Origin: Spongiihabitans sp965206355
Lineage (GTDB): Bacteria; Pseudomonadota; Gammaproteobacteria; Arenicellales; Poriferihabitantaceae
DNA length: 64,000 nt
Reading direction: 5' to 3'
Assembly (NCBI GenBank): GCA_965206355.1
Contig: OZ242212.1
Location: 682,001 to 746,000, forward strand
Position 1 is the stretch's first letter. Every line of letters starts with the position of its first letter. The notes beneath the pieces were generated by a model. That model ran no database searches. It was not told the DNA's origin and worked only from the letters and a program-made list of their open reading frames with translations. Shown here in pieces: positions 8,956 to 17,398 of this stretch. A program made the translations under genes and the position numbers.

Positions 8956-11412
8956 TTAATGCGCCGTTAGCCCAGACTGGACATCATCCGTTTTATTCGG
9001 TTTGTTGTTTTCTGAGCGGCTATCGTCGCTGATATTCTCCTCCTGCACGGCTTCGGGCATCCGTTCAAGCGCGAGTTCAATCACTTCATCTATCCATTTT
9101 ACCGGCTTTATCTCTAAATCCCGCCGAATTTTTTCTGCAATCTCCTGCAAATCACGCACATTTTCATCAGGAATGATGACCCGTTTTATTCCCGCACGAT
9201 GTGCTGCCAAAAGTTTCTCCTTGAGTCCGCCAATCGACAAAACCTCTCCTCTAAGGGTAATCTCACCCGTCATCGCCACCGTTGACAACGCTGGAATTCC
9301 AGTCAATGCCGAGATAATGGCAGTACACATTCCAATCCCTGCGCTGGGACCATCTTTAGGGGTCGCTCCCTCAGGAACATGAACATGAATATCTTCTTTG
9401 GCATAGAAATCCCGGTTAATTCCCCATTGCCGACTGCGATTACGGACAACACTGATTGCGGCAGAAATAGATTCCTGCATGACCTTCCCCAACTTGCCCG
9501 TATAAACGTGCTTGCCCTTGCCCGGCATAACAACGGCTTCAATAGTCAGCAACTCTCCACCAAACTCGGTCCACGCCAGCCCCGCAACCTGACCTGCCTT
9601 ATTTTCTTTTTCTGCTGGGTTTCTACGAAACCGTTGTACACCCAGATATTGCTCCAAACATGTCGGGGTAACCTTTACTTTCCCTAAGGTTTTATCCAGC
9701 AATAACTGCTTCACAATTTTTCTATAAATTTTTGAAATTTCTCTTTCAAGGTTACGAACTCCCGCTTCTCGGGTATAAGATGCGATTATTTCTTTAATGG
9801 AATCGTCGTTTAAATCAATTTCACTTTCCTTTAAGCCGTTATTTTTTCTTTGTTTGGGAATCAAATAACGCTGGGCAATTTCCTGTTTTTCTTCGTCGGT
9901 ATATCCTGAAATTCGTATCACTTCCATACGATCCAGTAGCGGGTCTGGTATGTTTAACGTATTTGCCGTTGCAATAAACATTACGTCGGATAAATCGTAA
10001 CCGACTTCCAGATAATGATCATCAAATTTATCGTTTTGCTCCGGGTCAAGCACTTCCAGTAATGCCGAGGACGGATCGCCACGAAAATCCATTGACATCT
10101 TATCCACCTCATCGAGCATGAACAATGGATTTTTTGTTTTTGCCTTCGCCAGATTTTGGATAATCTTGCCGGGCATAGAGCCGATATAGGTTTTACGATG
10201 TCCGCGAATTTCTGCTTCGTCCCGAACCCCGCCCAAAGACATCCGGATGAATTTCCTATTGGTCGCACGCGCAATAGATTCCCCCAACGAGGTCTTGCCC
10301 ACCCCGGGCGGTCCCACCAGACATAAAATGGCGGCTTTGGATTTTTTAACCCGCTTTTGTACTGCCAGATATTCCAAAATCCGATCTTTGACTTTTTCCA
10401 GCCCATAATGATCGTCATCCAATACCGTTTGTGCTTTTGCGATATCTTTGGAAATTCGAGTTCTGGTCTTCCATGGCATGGCCAGTAGCCAGTCGATATA
10501 ATTTCGCACCACGGTCGCTTCCGCTGACATTGGCGACATCATTTTTAACTTCTTTAATTCATTCTCCGCCTTTTCCATCGCTTCTTCAGACATCCCTGAT
10601 TCTGCGATTTTTTTGGCAATCTCATCATTCTCATTAACCCCTTCGTCCATATCCCCCAACTCATTTTGAATCGCTTTTATTTGCTCATTCAAATAGTATT
10701 CACGCTGGCTCTTCCCCATTTGCTTTTTTACCCGAGTCCGAATTTTTTTCTCGACTTGCAATAAATCAATCTCGGAATCCATAACACCAAATATGTGTTC
10801 CAGCCGATCATTCGCATCAAACAACTCCAGTATGATCTGTTTTTCTTCGTTTTTAAGGTTCAAGTGTGCTGCGATCGTGTCGGCAACACGTCCGAGATCG
10901 TCCACACCGCTCAATGAGTTCAGGATTTCTGGTGGTGTTTTTGGGTTCAATGTGATGTAATTTTCAAACTCATCAATGACCGTTCGCAGTAAAATGTCCG
11001 ATTCTTTGGAGGAAACATAGGTATCGTTGACTAGCTCGACTTCACACATGAAACAATGTTCCGGATTGTTAGTATCGTAGGTATAATGCACAATCCTCGC
11101 GCGTTGCTCGCCTTCGACCAATACCTTAACCGTGCCATCTGGCATTTTTAACATTTGCAATATCGAGGCAACAGTGCCGGTATTAAAAATACCCTCAACA
11201 GTCGGATTATCCTGAGCGGCATCTTTTTGTGCTACCAACAAAATATTCTTACCATTTTTCATCGCTGTTTCCAACGCCATTATGGATTTAGACCGACCCA
11301 CAAACAGCGGGATTACCATATGCGGGAATACGACGGCATCCCGTAACGGTAAAATAGGCATTTCAAGGAGTTTTGTGGTCTTACTGTTAGTCATGGTTGT
11401 GTTGTCTGTCAT
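8956..11412 (-). CDS. lon: ATP-dependent protease Lon
   Basis: Cytoplasmic AAA+ serine protease that degrades misfolded and regulatory proteins. The 818-residue protein has the N-terminal substrate domain (MPILPLRDAVVFPHMV), a coiled middle part, Walker A GPPGVGKTS (about residue 366), and a Walker B with LLEVLDPEQN after it. The C-terminal peptidase carries the catalytic serine in PKDGPSAGIGM and the lysine in GGLKEKLLAAHRAGIK. Length and motifs are intact. It is separated from clpX by 1.4 kb holding a decayed toxin-antitoxin pair and two MITE-1 copies; in most relatives the two genes are close. Confidence 0.97.
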   Translation of the reverse strand: MTDNTTMTNSKTTKLLEMPILPLRDAVVFPHMVIPLFVGRSKSIMALETAMKNGKNILLVAQKDAAQDNPTVEGIFNTGTVASILQMLKMPDGTVKVLVEGEQRARIVHYTYDTNNPEHCFMCEVELVNDTYVSSKESDILLRTVIDEFENYITLNPKTPPEILNSLSGVDDLGRVADTIAAHLNLKNEEKQIILELFDANDRLEHIFGVMDSEIDLLQVEKKIRTRVKKQMGKSQREYYLNEQIKAIQNELGDMDEGVNENDEIAKKIAESGMSEEAMEKAENELKKLKMMSPMSAEATVVRNYIDWLLAMPWKTRTRISKDIAKAQTVLDDDHYGLEKVKDRILEYLAVQKRVKKSKAAILCLVGPPGVGKTSLGESIARATNRKFIRMSLGGVRDEAEIRGHRKTYIGSMPGKIIQNLAKAKTKNPLFMLDEVDKMSMDFRGDPSSALLEVLDPEQNDKFDDHYLEVGYDLSDVMFIATANTLNIPDPLLDRMEVIRISGYTDEEKQEIAQRYLIPKQRKNNGLKESEIDLNDDSIKEIIASYTREAGVRNLEREISKIYRKIVKQLLLDKTLGKVKVTPTCLEQYLGVQRFRRNPAEKENKAGQVAGLAWTEFGGELLTIEAVVMPGKGKHVYTGKLGKVMQESISAAISVVRNRSRQWGINRDFYAKEDIHVHVPEGATPKDGPSAGIGMCTAIISALTGIPALSTVAMTGEITLRGEVLSIGGLKEKLLAAHRAGIKRVIIPDENVRDLQEIAEKIRRDLEIKPVKWIDEVIELALERMPEAVQEENISDDSRSENNKPNKTDDVQSGLTAH

Positions 11413-11796
11413 CTGGTTTTGAATATAGTTTTTCTGGCATCTCCGGTTCGTGAAGCCACATCATATCAAGGTTTGTTATGGCAACACTTTTCATCAACCG
11501 CCAGTTAATCGGACTCTATCATGAAATTTGACCAAGAATACGTTCTCATTGCAGTGGTTGCAGAACTTTACGTCTTCTTTAATCGGTAGAATCCAGCCCA
11601 TTCCATTTATTAGGGCATTGAAACTTAAATTTGTAAATAATCTCGTTCATTACCACTTTTATAGTCAACTCTGGCGTTAGCGATCGACTGGAATGATTTG
11701 TCAGACAGTTTTTAATGAATACTCTTGCATAATTCAAACTCACCTGACCAATCTCGGCATCGGAACTTTAGTTCCGCATCTCAACATTGACTCTGT
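11413..11796. other. Intergenic region upstream of lon
   Basis: This stretch holds no recognisable gene. It is the likely site of the lon promoter. The bases around 11724-11740 (CTTGCATAATTCAAA) resemble the edge of MITE-2 but cannot be extended. Confidence 0.4.
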
Positions 11797-11935
11797 GAGA
11801 GCTTTGCACGGAAGATGAGTTCGCTTTCAGGCAAGGCAAAAACGCACGGAATGAGGGAGTTTATGCTTATAAATGACCGATTGAGTACGATTTTAACGTA
11901 GCATGCAGGTGAAATGGCTTTCGTGCAAAGGTCTC
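11797..11935 (-). mobile_element. MITE-1 copy 2
   Basis: A 139-bp copy inverted relative to most others. Its left end reads GAGAGCTTTGCACG (one mismatch) and its right end CGTGCAAAGGTCTC. The 5-bp direct repeat TCTGT flanks it on both sides (11792-11796, 11936-11940). Confidence 0.93.
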
Positions 11936-12052
11936 TCTGTACGGCTAAAGTTGCGCGCTCGGCAATGATGCAAGGGTCTAACTTCATTAAACGATTACGG
12001 TTACCAACAGCAATAGAGCGTAGCGGAAAAACTGTCCGAGTGTAGTACTTTG

Positions 12053-12345
12053 TTAGAGTCTGCCCAGCCAGTATTGTGGGCGACGCCTGTTGTGTGCAAC
12101 TGCCAAGACATGAACTGTGTCCGAGGATTCTCGAAACAGGATAGAGAACGGAAATATTTTCATTCGAATTCGCTGACATCAGGCTACTTTTCAATCGGGT
12201 AGTATGTGGCAAGGAGTAGACAGCATCCATAGTATTTTCAAATTCAAAGAGAGTATGATGCACCAAGTCCCGGTCGTTTTGACGCAAAATATGCGACAGC
12301 TTCAAGGTGTTCAATTTTTACTGCTGGGCGAAAGAAACATCTCAC
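12053..12345 (-). pseudogene. ParE/RelE-type toxin, frameshifted
   Basis: Read on the minus strand from GTG 12345, the frame gives a ParE-like N-terminus (HLEAVAYFASKRPGLGASYS) that ends in a stop. Later, in another frame, the family C-terminus is clear: MKIFPFSILFRESSDTVHVL, then AVAHNRRRPQYWLGRL and a TAA at 12053-12055. The HxRRxPxYW ending is characteristic of ParE/RelE addiction toxins. At least two frame changes separate the parts, so no functional toxin can be made. A broken antitoxin lies immediately upstream. Confidence 0.82.
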
Positions 12346-12570
12346 CTAATCAAGGCTTGAGCTTTTAATCTGGCATCTTCTGCAGGTATGGGTTGTACCG
12401 TTTCTTCCTCAAGTTCTTTAGCTTTACGGCTGGCTACACAACCACAACCAATCTTCTTTTATTCCCTCCATCGTTGTACATCAAGCCTCATGAAGAAGTT
12501 TCTGTGCGAGTGCTGCTTTTTCGTGTTCGGATAGATGTAAAGTATCCTCTTCAATTTTTCTTAAAATCAT
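12342..12570 (-). pseudogene. Addiction-module antitoxin, disrupted
   Basis: From ATG 12570 on the minus strand the frame reads like a short antitoxin of the family that partners ParE/RelE toxins (HLSEHEKAALAQKLLHEA), then stops. The second half continues in another frame (ASRKAKELEEETVQPIPAED, then ARLKAQALIR) and ends at a TGA that overlaps the toxin GTG. The sequence between the halves is disturbed. The gene pair keeps the expected order and overlap but both members are broken. Confidence 0.72.
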
Positions 12571-12630
12571 ATGTTTCCCTTTAATGTTGCATATTGAGTT
12601 CTAACCATTGTTATAAGACAATATCACCTT

Positions 12631-12769
12631 GAGACCTTTGCACGAAAGCCATTTCACCTGCATGCTGCGTTAAAAACGTACTCAATCGGTCATTTATAAG
12701 CATAAACTCCCTCATTCCGTGCGTTTTTGCCTTACCTGAAATCGAAATCATCTTCCGTGCAAAGGTCTC
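12631..12769 (+). mobile_element. MITE-1 copy 3
   Basis: A 139-bp copy with perfect 14-bp ends GAGACCTTTGCACG and CGTGCAAAGGTCTC. The 5-bp direct repeat ACCTT occurs on both sides. It ends 20 bp downstream of the clpX stop codon. Confidence 0.95.
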
Positions 12770-12789
12770 ACCTTATACAAGAATACTTT

Positions 12790-14061
12790 TTAAGACGAAC
12801 TGGCTACCGCTTTTTTGTTGCGTTTATCTTCGTACACATACAGCGGTCGCGCGCCCTCGGTAATAACTGAAGCATCAACCACCACTCTTTTTACGTTTTT
12901 ATTTGAGGGTAATTCATACATGGTTTCAATCAGCGCATTTTCCATTATTGAGCGCAATCCTCGTGCACCCGATTTTCGTTGCATTGCCTGTTTCGCTATT
13001 TGATGCAATGCTTCTTTTTGAAACTCCAGCTCCACGCCCTCAAATTCAAATAGGGTTTGGTATTGTTTGGTGAGCGCATTTTTCGGCTCAACCAAAATTC
13101 GCACCAGCGACTCTTCTTCCAACTCATCCAAAGTGGCAATTACTGGCAACCGTCCGACAAATTCGGGTATCAATCCATATTTGACCAAATCTTCCGGTTG
13201 CAACCGCTCAAGCAATTTACTGGATCGTTCATGCGCCGACTTTTCTCTAATGTCCGCACCAAACCCTATTCCGGATTTCTCGGTGCGTTCCTGAATAACC
13301 TTTTCGACACCAGGAAAGGCACCGCCGCATATAAACAGGATATTACGGGTATCAACCTGCACAAATTCCTGCTGCGGATGTTTCCGGCCGCCTTGCGGCG
13401 GAATCGAGGCGATAGTGCCTTCGATAAGCTTCAATAACGCCTGTTGAACGCCTTCTCCCGACACATCCCGCGTGATCGAGGGGTTTTCGGATTTGCGGGA
13501 AACCTTGTCAATTTCATCAATGTAAACAATCCCAATCTGTGCTTTTTCGGCGTTGTAATCACAGGTTTGCAACAGTTTCTGAATGATATTCTCAACATCC
13601 TCACCCACATAGCCAGCTTCGGTCAGGGTCGTTGCATCGGCGATAGTAAATGGGACATTTAATTGCCTCGCCAGTGTTTCCGCAAGCAGGGTTTTTCCGG
13701 AACCGGTGGGACCAACCAATAAAACATTGCTTTTGGAAATATCGACCTCGGAACTGGACTCCTCGTTTTCTATACGCTTGTAATGGTTATAGACCGCAAC
13801 AGACAATATCTTTTTAGCACCCTCCTGACCGATGACATAATCATTCAGAATCGCGTGAATTTCCTGAGGAACAGGAAACCCTTCTGATTTATCAATAATA
13901 TCAGCAACGGTTTCGTCACGAATAATTTCATTACATAACTCCACGCATTCATTACAGACATACACAGAAGGTCCGGCAATGAGTTTCCTGACTTCGTGTT
14001 GACTTTTGCCACAAAAAGAACAGTGCAGTGCGTCGCTTTTACTTGAGGATTCGTTTTTCAT
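12790..14061 (-). CDS. clpX: ATP-dependent Clp protease ATP-binding subunit ClpX
   Basis: AAA+ unfoldase that feeds proteins to ClpP. The 423-residue protein has the N-terminal zinc finger (CSFCGKSQHEV ... CNECVELC), Walker A GPTGSGKT near residue 116, the pore and arginine-finger region (ITRDVSGEGVQQALLKLIEG), and the IGF tripeptide loop (SGIGFGADI) that docks to ClpP. It lies downstream of clpP in the same direction. Confidence 0.97.
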   Translation of the reverse strand: MKNESSSKSDALHCSFCGKSQHEVRKLIAGPSVYVCNECVELCNEIIRDETVADIIDKSEGFPVPQEIHAILNDYVIGQEGAKKILSVAVYNHYKRIENEESSSEVDISKSNVLLVGPTGSGKTLLAETLARQLNVPFTIADATTLTEAGYVGEDVENIIQKLLQTCDYNAEKAQIGIVYIDEIDKVSRKSENPSITRDVSGEGVQQALLKLIEGTIASIPPQGGRKHPQQEFVQVDTRNILFICGGAFPGVEKVIQERTEKSGIGFGADIREKSAHERSSKLLERLQPEDLVKYGLIPEFVGRLPVIATLDELEEESLVRILVEPKNALTKQYQTLFEFEGVELEFQKEALHQIAKQAMQRKSGARGLRSIMENALIETMYELPSNKNVKRVVVDASVITEGARPLYVYEDKRNKKAVASSS

Positions 14062-14212
14062 ATTTAATCATTTTAATAATATGAACGGTTTGTCAACATG
14101 TCGGCAGGTGTTTCACATTCAGTTTCAAGGCTAACCGCTACAATAGAAAACTGCTATTTGTGGTTAGCATTATACCCTAAACCATAATACGGATACGACA
14201 ACATAGTTACGA

Positions 14213-14851
14213 CTATTCTCTTTTCATCAAAGTCGAATCAATGATGCCGTATTTCTCAGCATCACTGGCACTCATAAAATTGTCGCGATCGGTGTCTTCC
14301 TGAATCACCTCCATAGACTGGCCGGTATGAACAGACAATATTCGATTAAGTCGTTCGCGCATGTTTAATATCTCTTTGGTGTGAATCTCAATATCAGAAG
14401 CCTGTCCCTGAAAGCCCCCCATAGGTTGATGAATCATCATTCTGGAATGGGGTAAAGCATGTCGCTTACCTTTTTCACCGCCCGCTAAAATCAATGCCCC
14501 CATGCTTGCTGCCTGCCCGATACAAACGGTACTGATGTGGGGTCGCACAAACTGCATGGTGTCGTAAATAGCCAAACCCGAAGAAACCGCACCACCCGGA
14601 CTGTTGATATAAAGTGAAATATCTTTTTCAGGGTTTTCTGATTCAAGGAACAGCATCTGTGCGACAATCAAGTTTGCCATCTGGTCGTCAACCTGCCCAA
14701 CCAAAAAGACGACACGCTCTTTGAGCAGTCGGGAATAAATGTCATATGCCCGCTCACCCCGCCCGGTAGATTCCACCACCATAGGCACCACGGATGAATG
14801 CGTAATCCGGTCAGCAGTTGCCCGTTCAGTCATTATAGAAGGAAATTGCAT
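14213..14851 (-). CDS. clpP: ATP-dependent Clp protease proteolytic subunit ClpP
   Basis: Barrel-forming serine protease that works with ClpX. Length is 212 residues. The catalytic serine is in GQAASMGALILAGG, the histidine in HSRMMIHQPMGG, and the aspartate in DTDRDNFMSA. The start MQFPSIMTERA is close to tig (61-bp gap), consistent with a tig-clpP-clpX transcription unit. Confidence 0.97.
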   Translation of the reverse strand: MQFPSIMTERATADRITHSSVVPMVVESTGRGERAYDIYSRLLKERVVFLVGQVDDQMANLIVAQMLFLESENPEKDISLYINSPGGAVSSGLAIYDTMQFVRPHISTVCIGQAASMGALILAGGEKGKRHALPHSRMMIHQPMGGFQGQASDIEIHTKEILNMRERLNRILSVHTGQSMEVIQEDTDRDNFMSASDAEKYGIIDSTLMKRE

Positions 14852-14912
14852 GTTTGAGAAATCCTGAATTTAATAATTTTGAAAAATCAGCTTGTTTTGG
14901 CTAGAATACCCG

Positions 14913-16226
14913 CTACTGCTCATAATCATGATCATTCTCGGGGTTCATAAACACCTTAAAGGATGTTGGTTGTGGCTTGATAGTGGCCGTTTCTAACAGA
15001 CGGTCAACAACCTGCCTTTCAATATCCTGTATTTCAATATATTGTAACTGCTCCTTATTTGCACGACACCATTCATCATATCCTATACTCTCTTTTTCAT
15101 AGCTCAGTCTCTCCATAACTTCGGCGCGTACTGCCTTCGGGTCAGCCATAATTTTGAATTGTTTGATAGCCTCTCTGATAAGCAATGTTACGACCACTCT
15201 TTTTTTCGCTGCGGTAGCATAATCAGCGCGGTCAATTTCACCCACGGGCAGATTGCGGGCAGTCATTTGTTGGGTGGCGGCATCAACCAATTCATCAATT
15301 TCCCCTTCCACCAGTGTCATGGGAACTTCAATATCATTTGCCGCATACAGCGCCTTCAGCACACGCTCGTGTAATACGGCATGTATGCGTTCATCTAGTG
15401 TGTGCTGGAGACTGTTGTTTATGTTTTGCTTCATCTTGCCGATGCCTTCCTCAATGCCTAGTGATTGAGCGAAATCATCATTCAACTCAGGCAGTTCGGG
15501 TGTTGCTACCGCTTTAACCGTCACAGTAAACACCGCATTTTTGCCGTCAATCTCGCTGTTGCCGTAATTTTCAGGGAAGGTAAACGTGAGAGTTTTGGTT
15601 TCTCCTACTGTTAATCCAACTAATTCGCTATCAAATTGTTTCAACATTTGACCGTTACCGATAATAAATGAAAAATCCTCAGCATGCCCCCCATCAAAGG
15701 GTTTGCCATCAATTTTTCCCTCAAAATCAATGGTTAACCTATCTTTTTCCGCTGACTTTCCCTGCTTGTCAACGAAATCGGGGTGGTTTTTGCGGATAGT
15801 GTCGAGGAACTGGAGCACATCTTCATCCGTCACCTCAACCACTGGTTTTTCGATCGTTTTTCCCGCCAGAGTCGGTGTTGCTATCTGTGGAAACAACTCG
15901 ATAGTAGCCACATACTGTAGTGCTGCTCCCGATTGGTAAGGCGTGGGTTCAATGGATACTAAATAGGCAGGACCGATTTTTTCCTGATGAACAGCATCCT
16001 TGTAGCTGGAGCGGATGGTTTCGTTGACCACCTCATCGGTCACCTGCGGAGAATAACGCCTTTTTATGACGCTCTGCGGTGCTTTACCCGGTCGAAAACC
16101 CGGAACACGCGCATTCTTTGCAACCGTTTGCAATCGCTTGGCAATTTCTGTTTCAACCTTTCCCGAAGGCACAGAAATAGTCAGTTTGCGTTCTATAACG
16201 CCCACTTCTTCAACGGAGATATGCAT
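14913..16226 (-). CDS. tig: Trigger factor (ribosome-associated chaperone)
   Basis: Binds at the ribosome exit tunnel and shields new chains. The 437-residue protein has the ribosome-binding signature GFRPGKAP near residue 45, a central FKBP-type domain beginning KDRLTIDFEGKIDGKPFDGG, and the helical C-terminal domain. It is the first gene of the tig-clpP-clpX run and lies downstream of a tRNA cluster, as in Pseudomonas-type genomes. Confidence 0.96.
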   Translation of the reverse strand: MHISVEEVGVIERKLTISVPSGKVETEIAKRLQTVAKNARVPGFRPGKAPQSVIKRRYSPQVTDEVVNETIRSSYKDAVHQEKIGPAYLVSIEPTPYQSGAALQYVATIELFPQIATPTLAGKTIEKPVVEVTDEDVLQFLDTIRKNHPDFVDKQGKSAEKDRLTIDFEGKIDGKPFDGGHAEDFSFIIGNGQMLKQFDSELVGLTVGETKTLTFTFPENYGNSEIDGKNAVFTVTVKAVATPELPELNDDFAQSLGIEEGIGKMKQNINNSLQHTLDERIHAVLHERVLKALYAANDIEVPMTLVEGEIDELVDAATQQMTARNLPVGEIDRADYATAAKKRVVVTLLIREAIKQFKIMADPKAVRAEVMERLSYEKESIGYDEWCRANKEQLQYIEIQDIERQVVDRLLETATIKPQPTSFKVFMNPENDHDYEQ

Positions 16227-16410
16227 ATTGATTACCTCTTCATATTACTCACAATCAAGCCGACGATTTTGTCATCGCGGTCAGATGAAAATATTGCCAT
16301 TGTCATTGATATTACAGGCACATCTGTTCATGGTTTTTTTCTGTCATTGCGGCTACAACTTCGCCTTCACGAAAAAGCCCTGATAACTGGCGGTGTCCAT
16401 AAATATCGGG

Positions 16411-16495
<85 letters not shown>

Positions 16496-16579
16496 AAATA
16501 AATTGCCCTCAACTTGCCTTCCTTGACTTAGCTATCCTATCGTTAATGACCGCTGCACAAGTAGTAGTGGTCAAGCGGT

Positions 16580-16656
16580 TGGGGTGAACGATGGGACTCG
16601 AACCCACGACGACCGGAATCACAATCCGGGGCTCTACCAACTGAGCTACGCTCACC
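16580..16656 (-). tRNA. tRNA-His (GTG)
   Basis: The minus strand reads GGTGAGCGTAGCTCAG, with anticodon GTG in CGGATTGTGATTCCG. The extra 5' G pairs with C73 (CGTTCAC-C-CCA), the identity mark of tRNA-His. CCA is encoded. Confidence 0.96.
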
Positions 16657-16737
16657 ACATTCAAACTCTTCACGCTCTGTGCGCCCAAACTTGTTAGCAC
16701 TGATATAAGCCTGACATAGCCTGATTATATCAACTTA

Positions 16738-16883
16738 GACCTTTGCATAAATCAGATTAGTTATCAAACTTGCCTAACTTTTCGTTAAAAACTCATCATT
16801 TAATCGGTTAAAAGCAACATTTTTTGTCCCAATTAGAACGGCTTCAATCGTTTTCTGTCCGTATTTTGAATTAGGCAAAGGTC
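16738..16883 (+). mobile_element. MITE-2 copy 1, between tRNA-His and tRNA-Arg
   Basis: A 146-bp segment bounded by inverted ends GACCTTTGC and GCAAAGGTC. The interior differs from MITE-1. A diverged, inverted relative lies at 39638-39759, sharing for example GGACAGAAAACGATT and AAAAAATGTTG on the complementary strand. It has no coding capacity. It splits a tRNA cluster that is normally tight. Confidence 0.7.
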
Positions 16884-16900
16884 GCCCCAACTAAACGATA

Positions 16901-16977
16901 TGGTGCGCCCGACAGGACTCGAACCTGTAACCTACGGCTTAGAAGGCCGTTGCTCTATCCGGTTGAGCTACGGGCGC
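16901..16977 (-). tRNA. tRNA-Arg (TCT)
   Basis: A 77-nt minus-strand cloverleaf starts GCGCCCGTAGCTCAACCGG, with anticodon TCT in ACGGCCTTCTAAGCCGT, T-loop GGTTCGAGTCC and encoded CCA. Confidence 0.96.
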
Positions 16978-17025
16978 AACGGATGAGGTTGATTATTACA
17001 AATACATCTGGGCATCTTCATTAAC

Positions 17026-17102
17026 TGGTCGGGGTAGAGAGATTCGAACTCCCGACATCCTGCTCCCAAAGCAGGCGCGCTACCAGACTGCGCTATACCC
17101 CG
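17026..17102 (-). tRNA. tRNA-Pro (TGG)
   Basis: A 77-nt minus-strand cloverleaf starts CGGGGTATAGCGCAG, with anticodon TGG in CCTGCTTTGGGAGCAGG, T-loop AGTTCGAATCT and encoded CCA. It is the first gene of the Pro-Arg-His-Leu series leading into tig. Confidence 0.96.
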
Positions 17103-17398
17103 AAATTGACCCAATCTCTCCATACAAATCTTAAACATCCCGGCAATCTTCAGTCAAGGGGGTGGAATATACGGATAATACTCACTCAGGTCAATGATTA
17201 GCGACGATATTACAACCGCACTAAACGCCCAACTCAGCCACTATTTGTAGCTTTCTAATGTGCTAAATATAATTCGGCACACTCATTATTCGTGCCTTTG
17301 AGGATGCCCGATAAAAAGCCTTTCGATTGACCCTTGAAAGCATCGCTTCAGCCCCCATTAAAACCCCTGATATTGTTAACCGTGAGCCACTTACAAAC

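Noticed and set aside
11724..11740. Possible third MITE-2 copy upstream of lon
   Set aside because: Only about 15 bases resemble the element edge and no interior similarity follows.
11781..12314. A 177-codon minus-strand frame between lon and clpX
   Set aside because: It joins a MITE copy to the wrong frame of the broken toxin gene. The family match appears only after frame correction.
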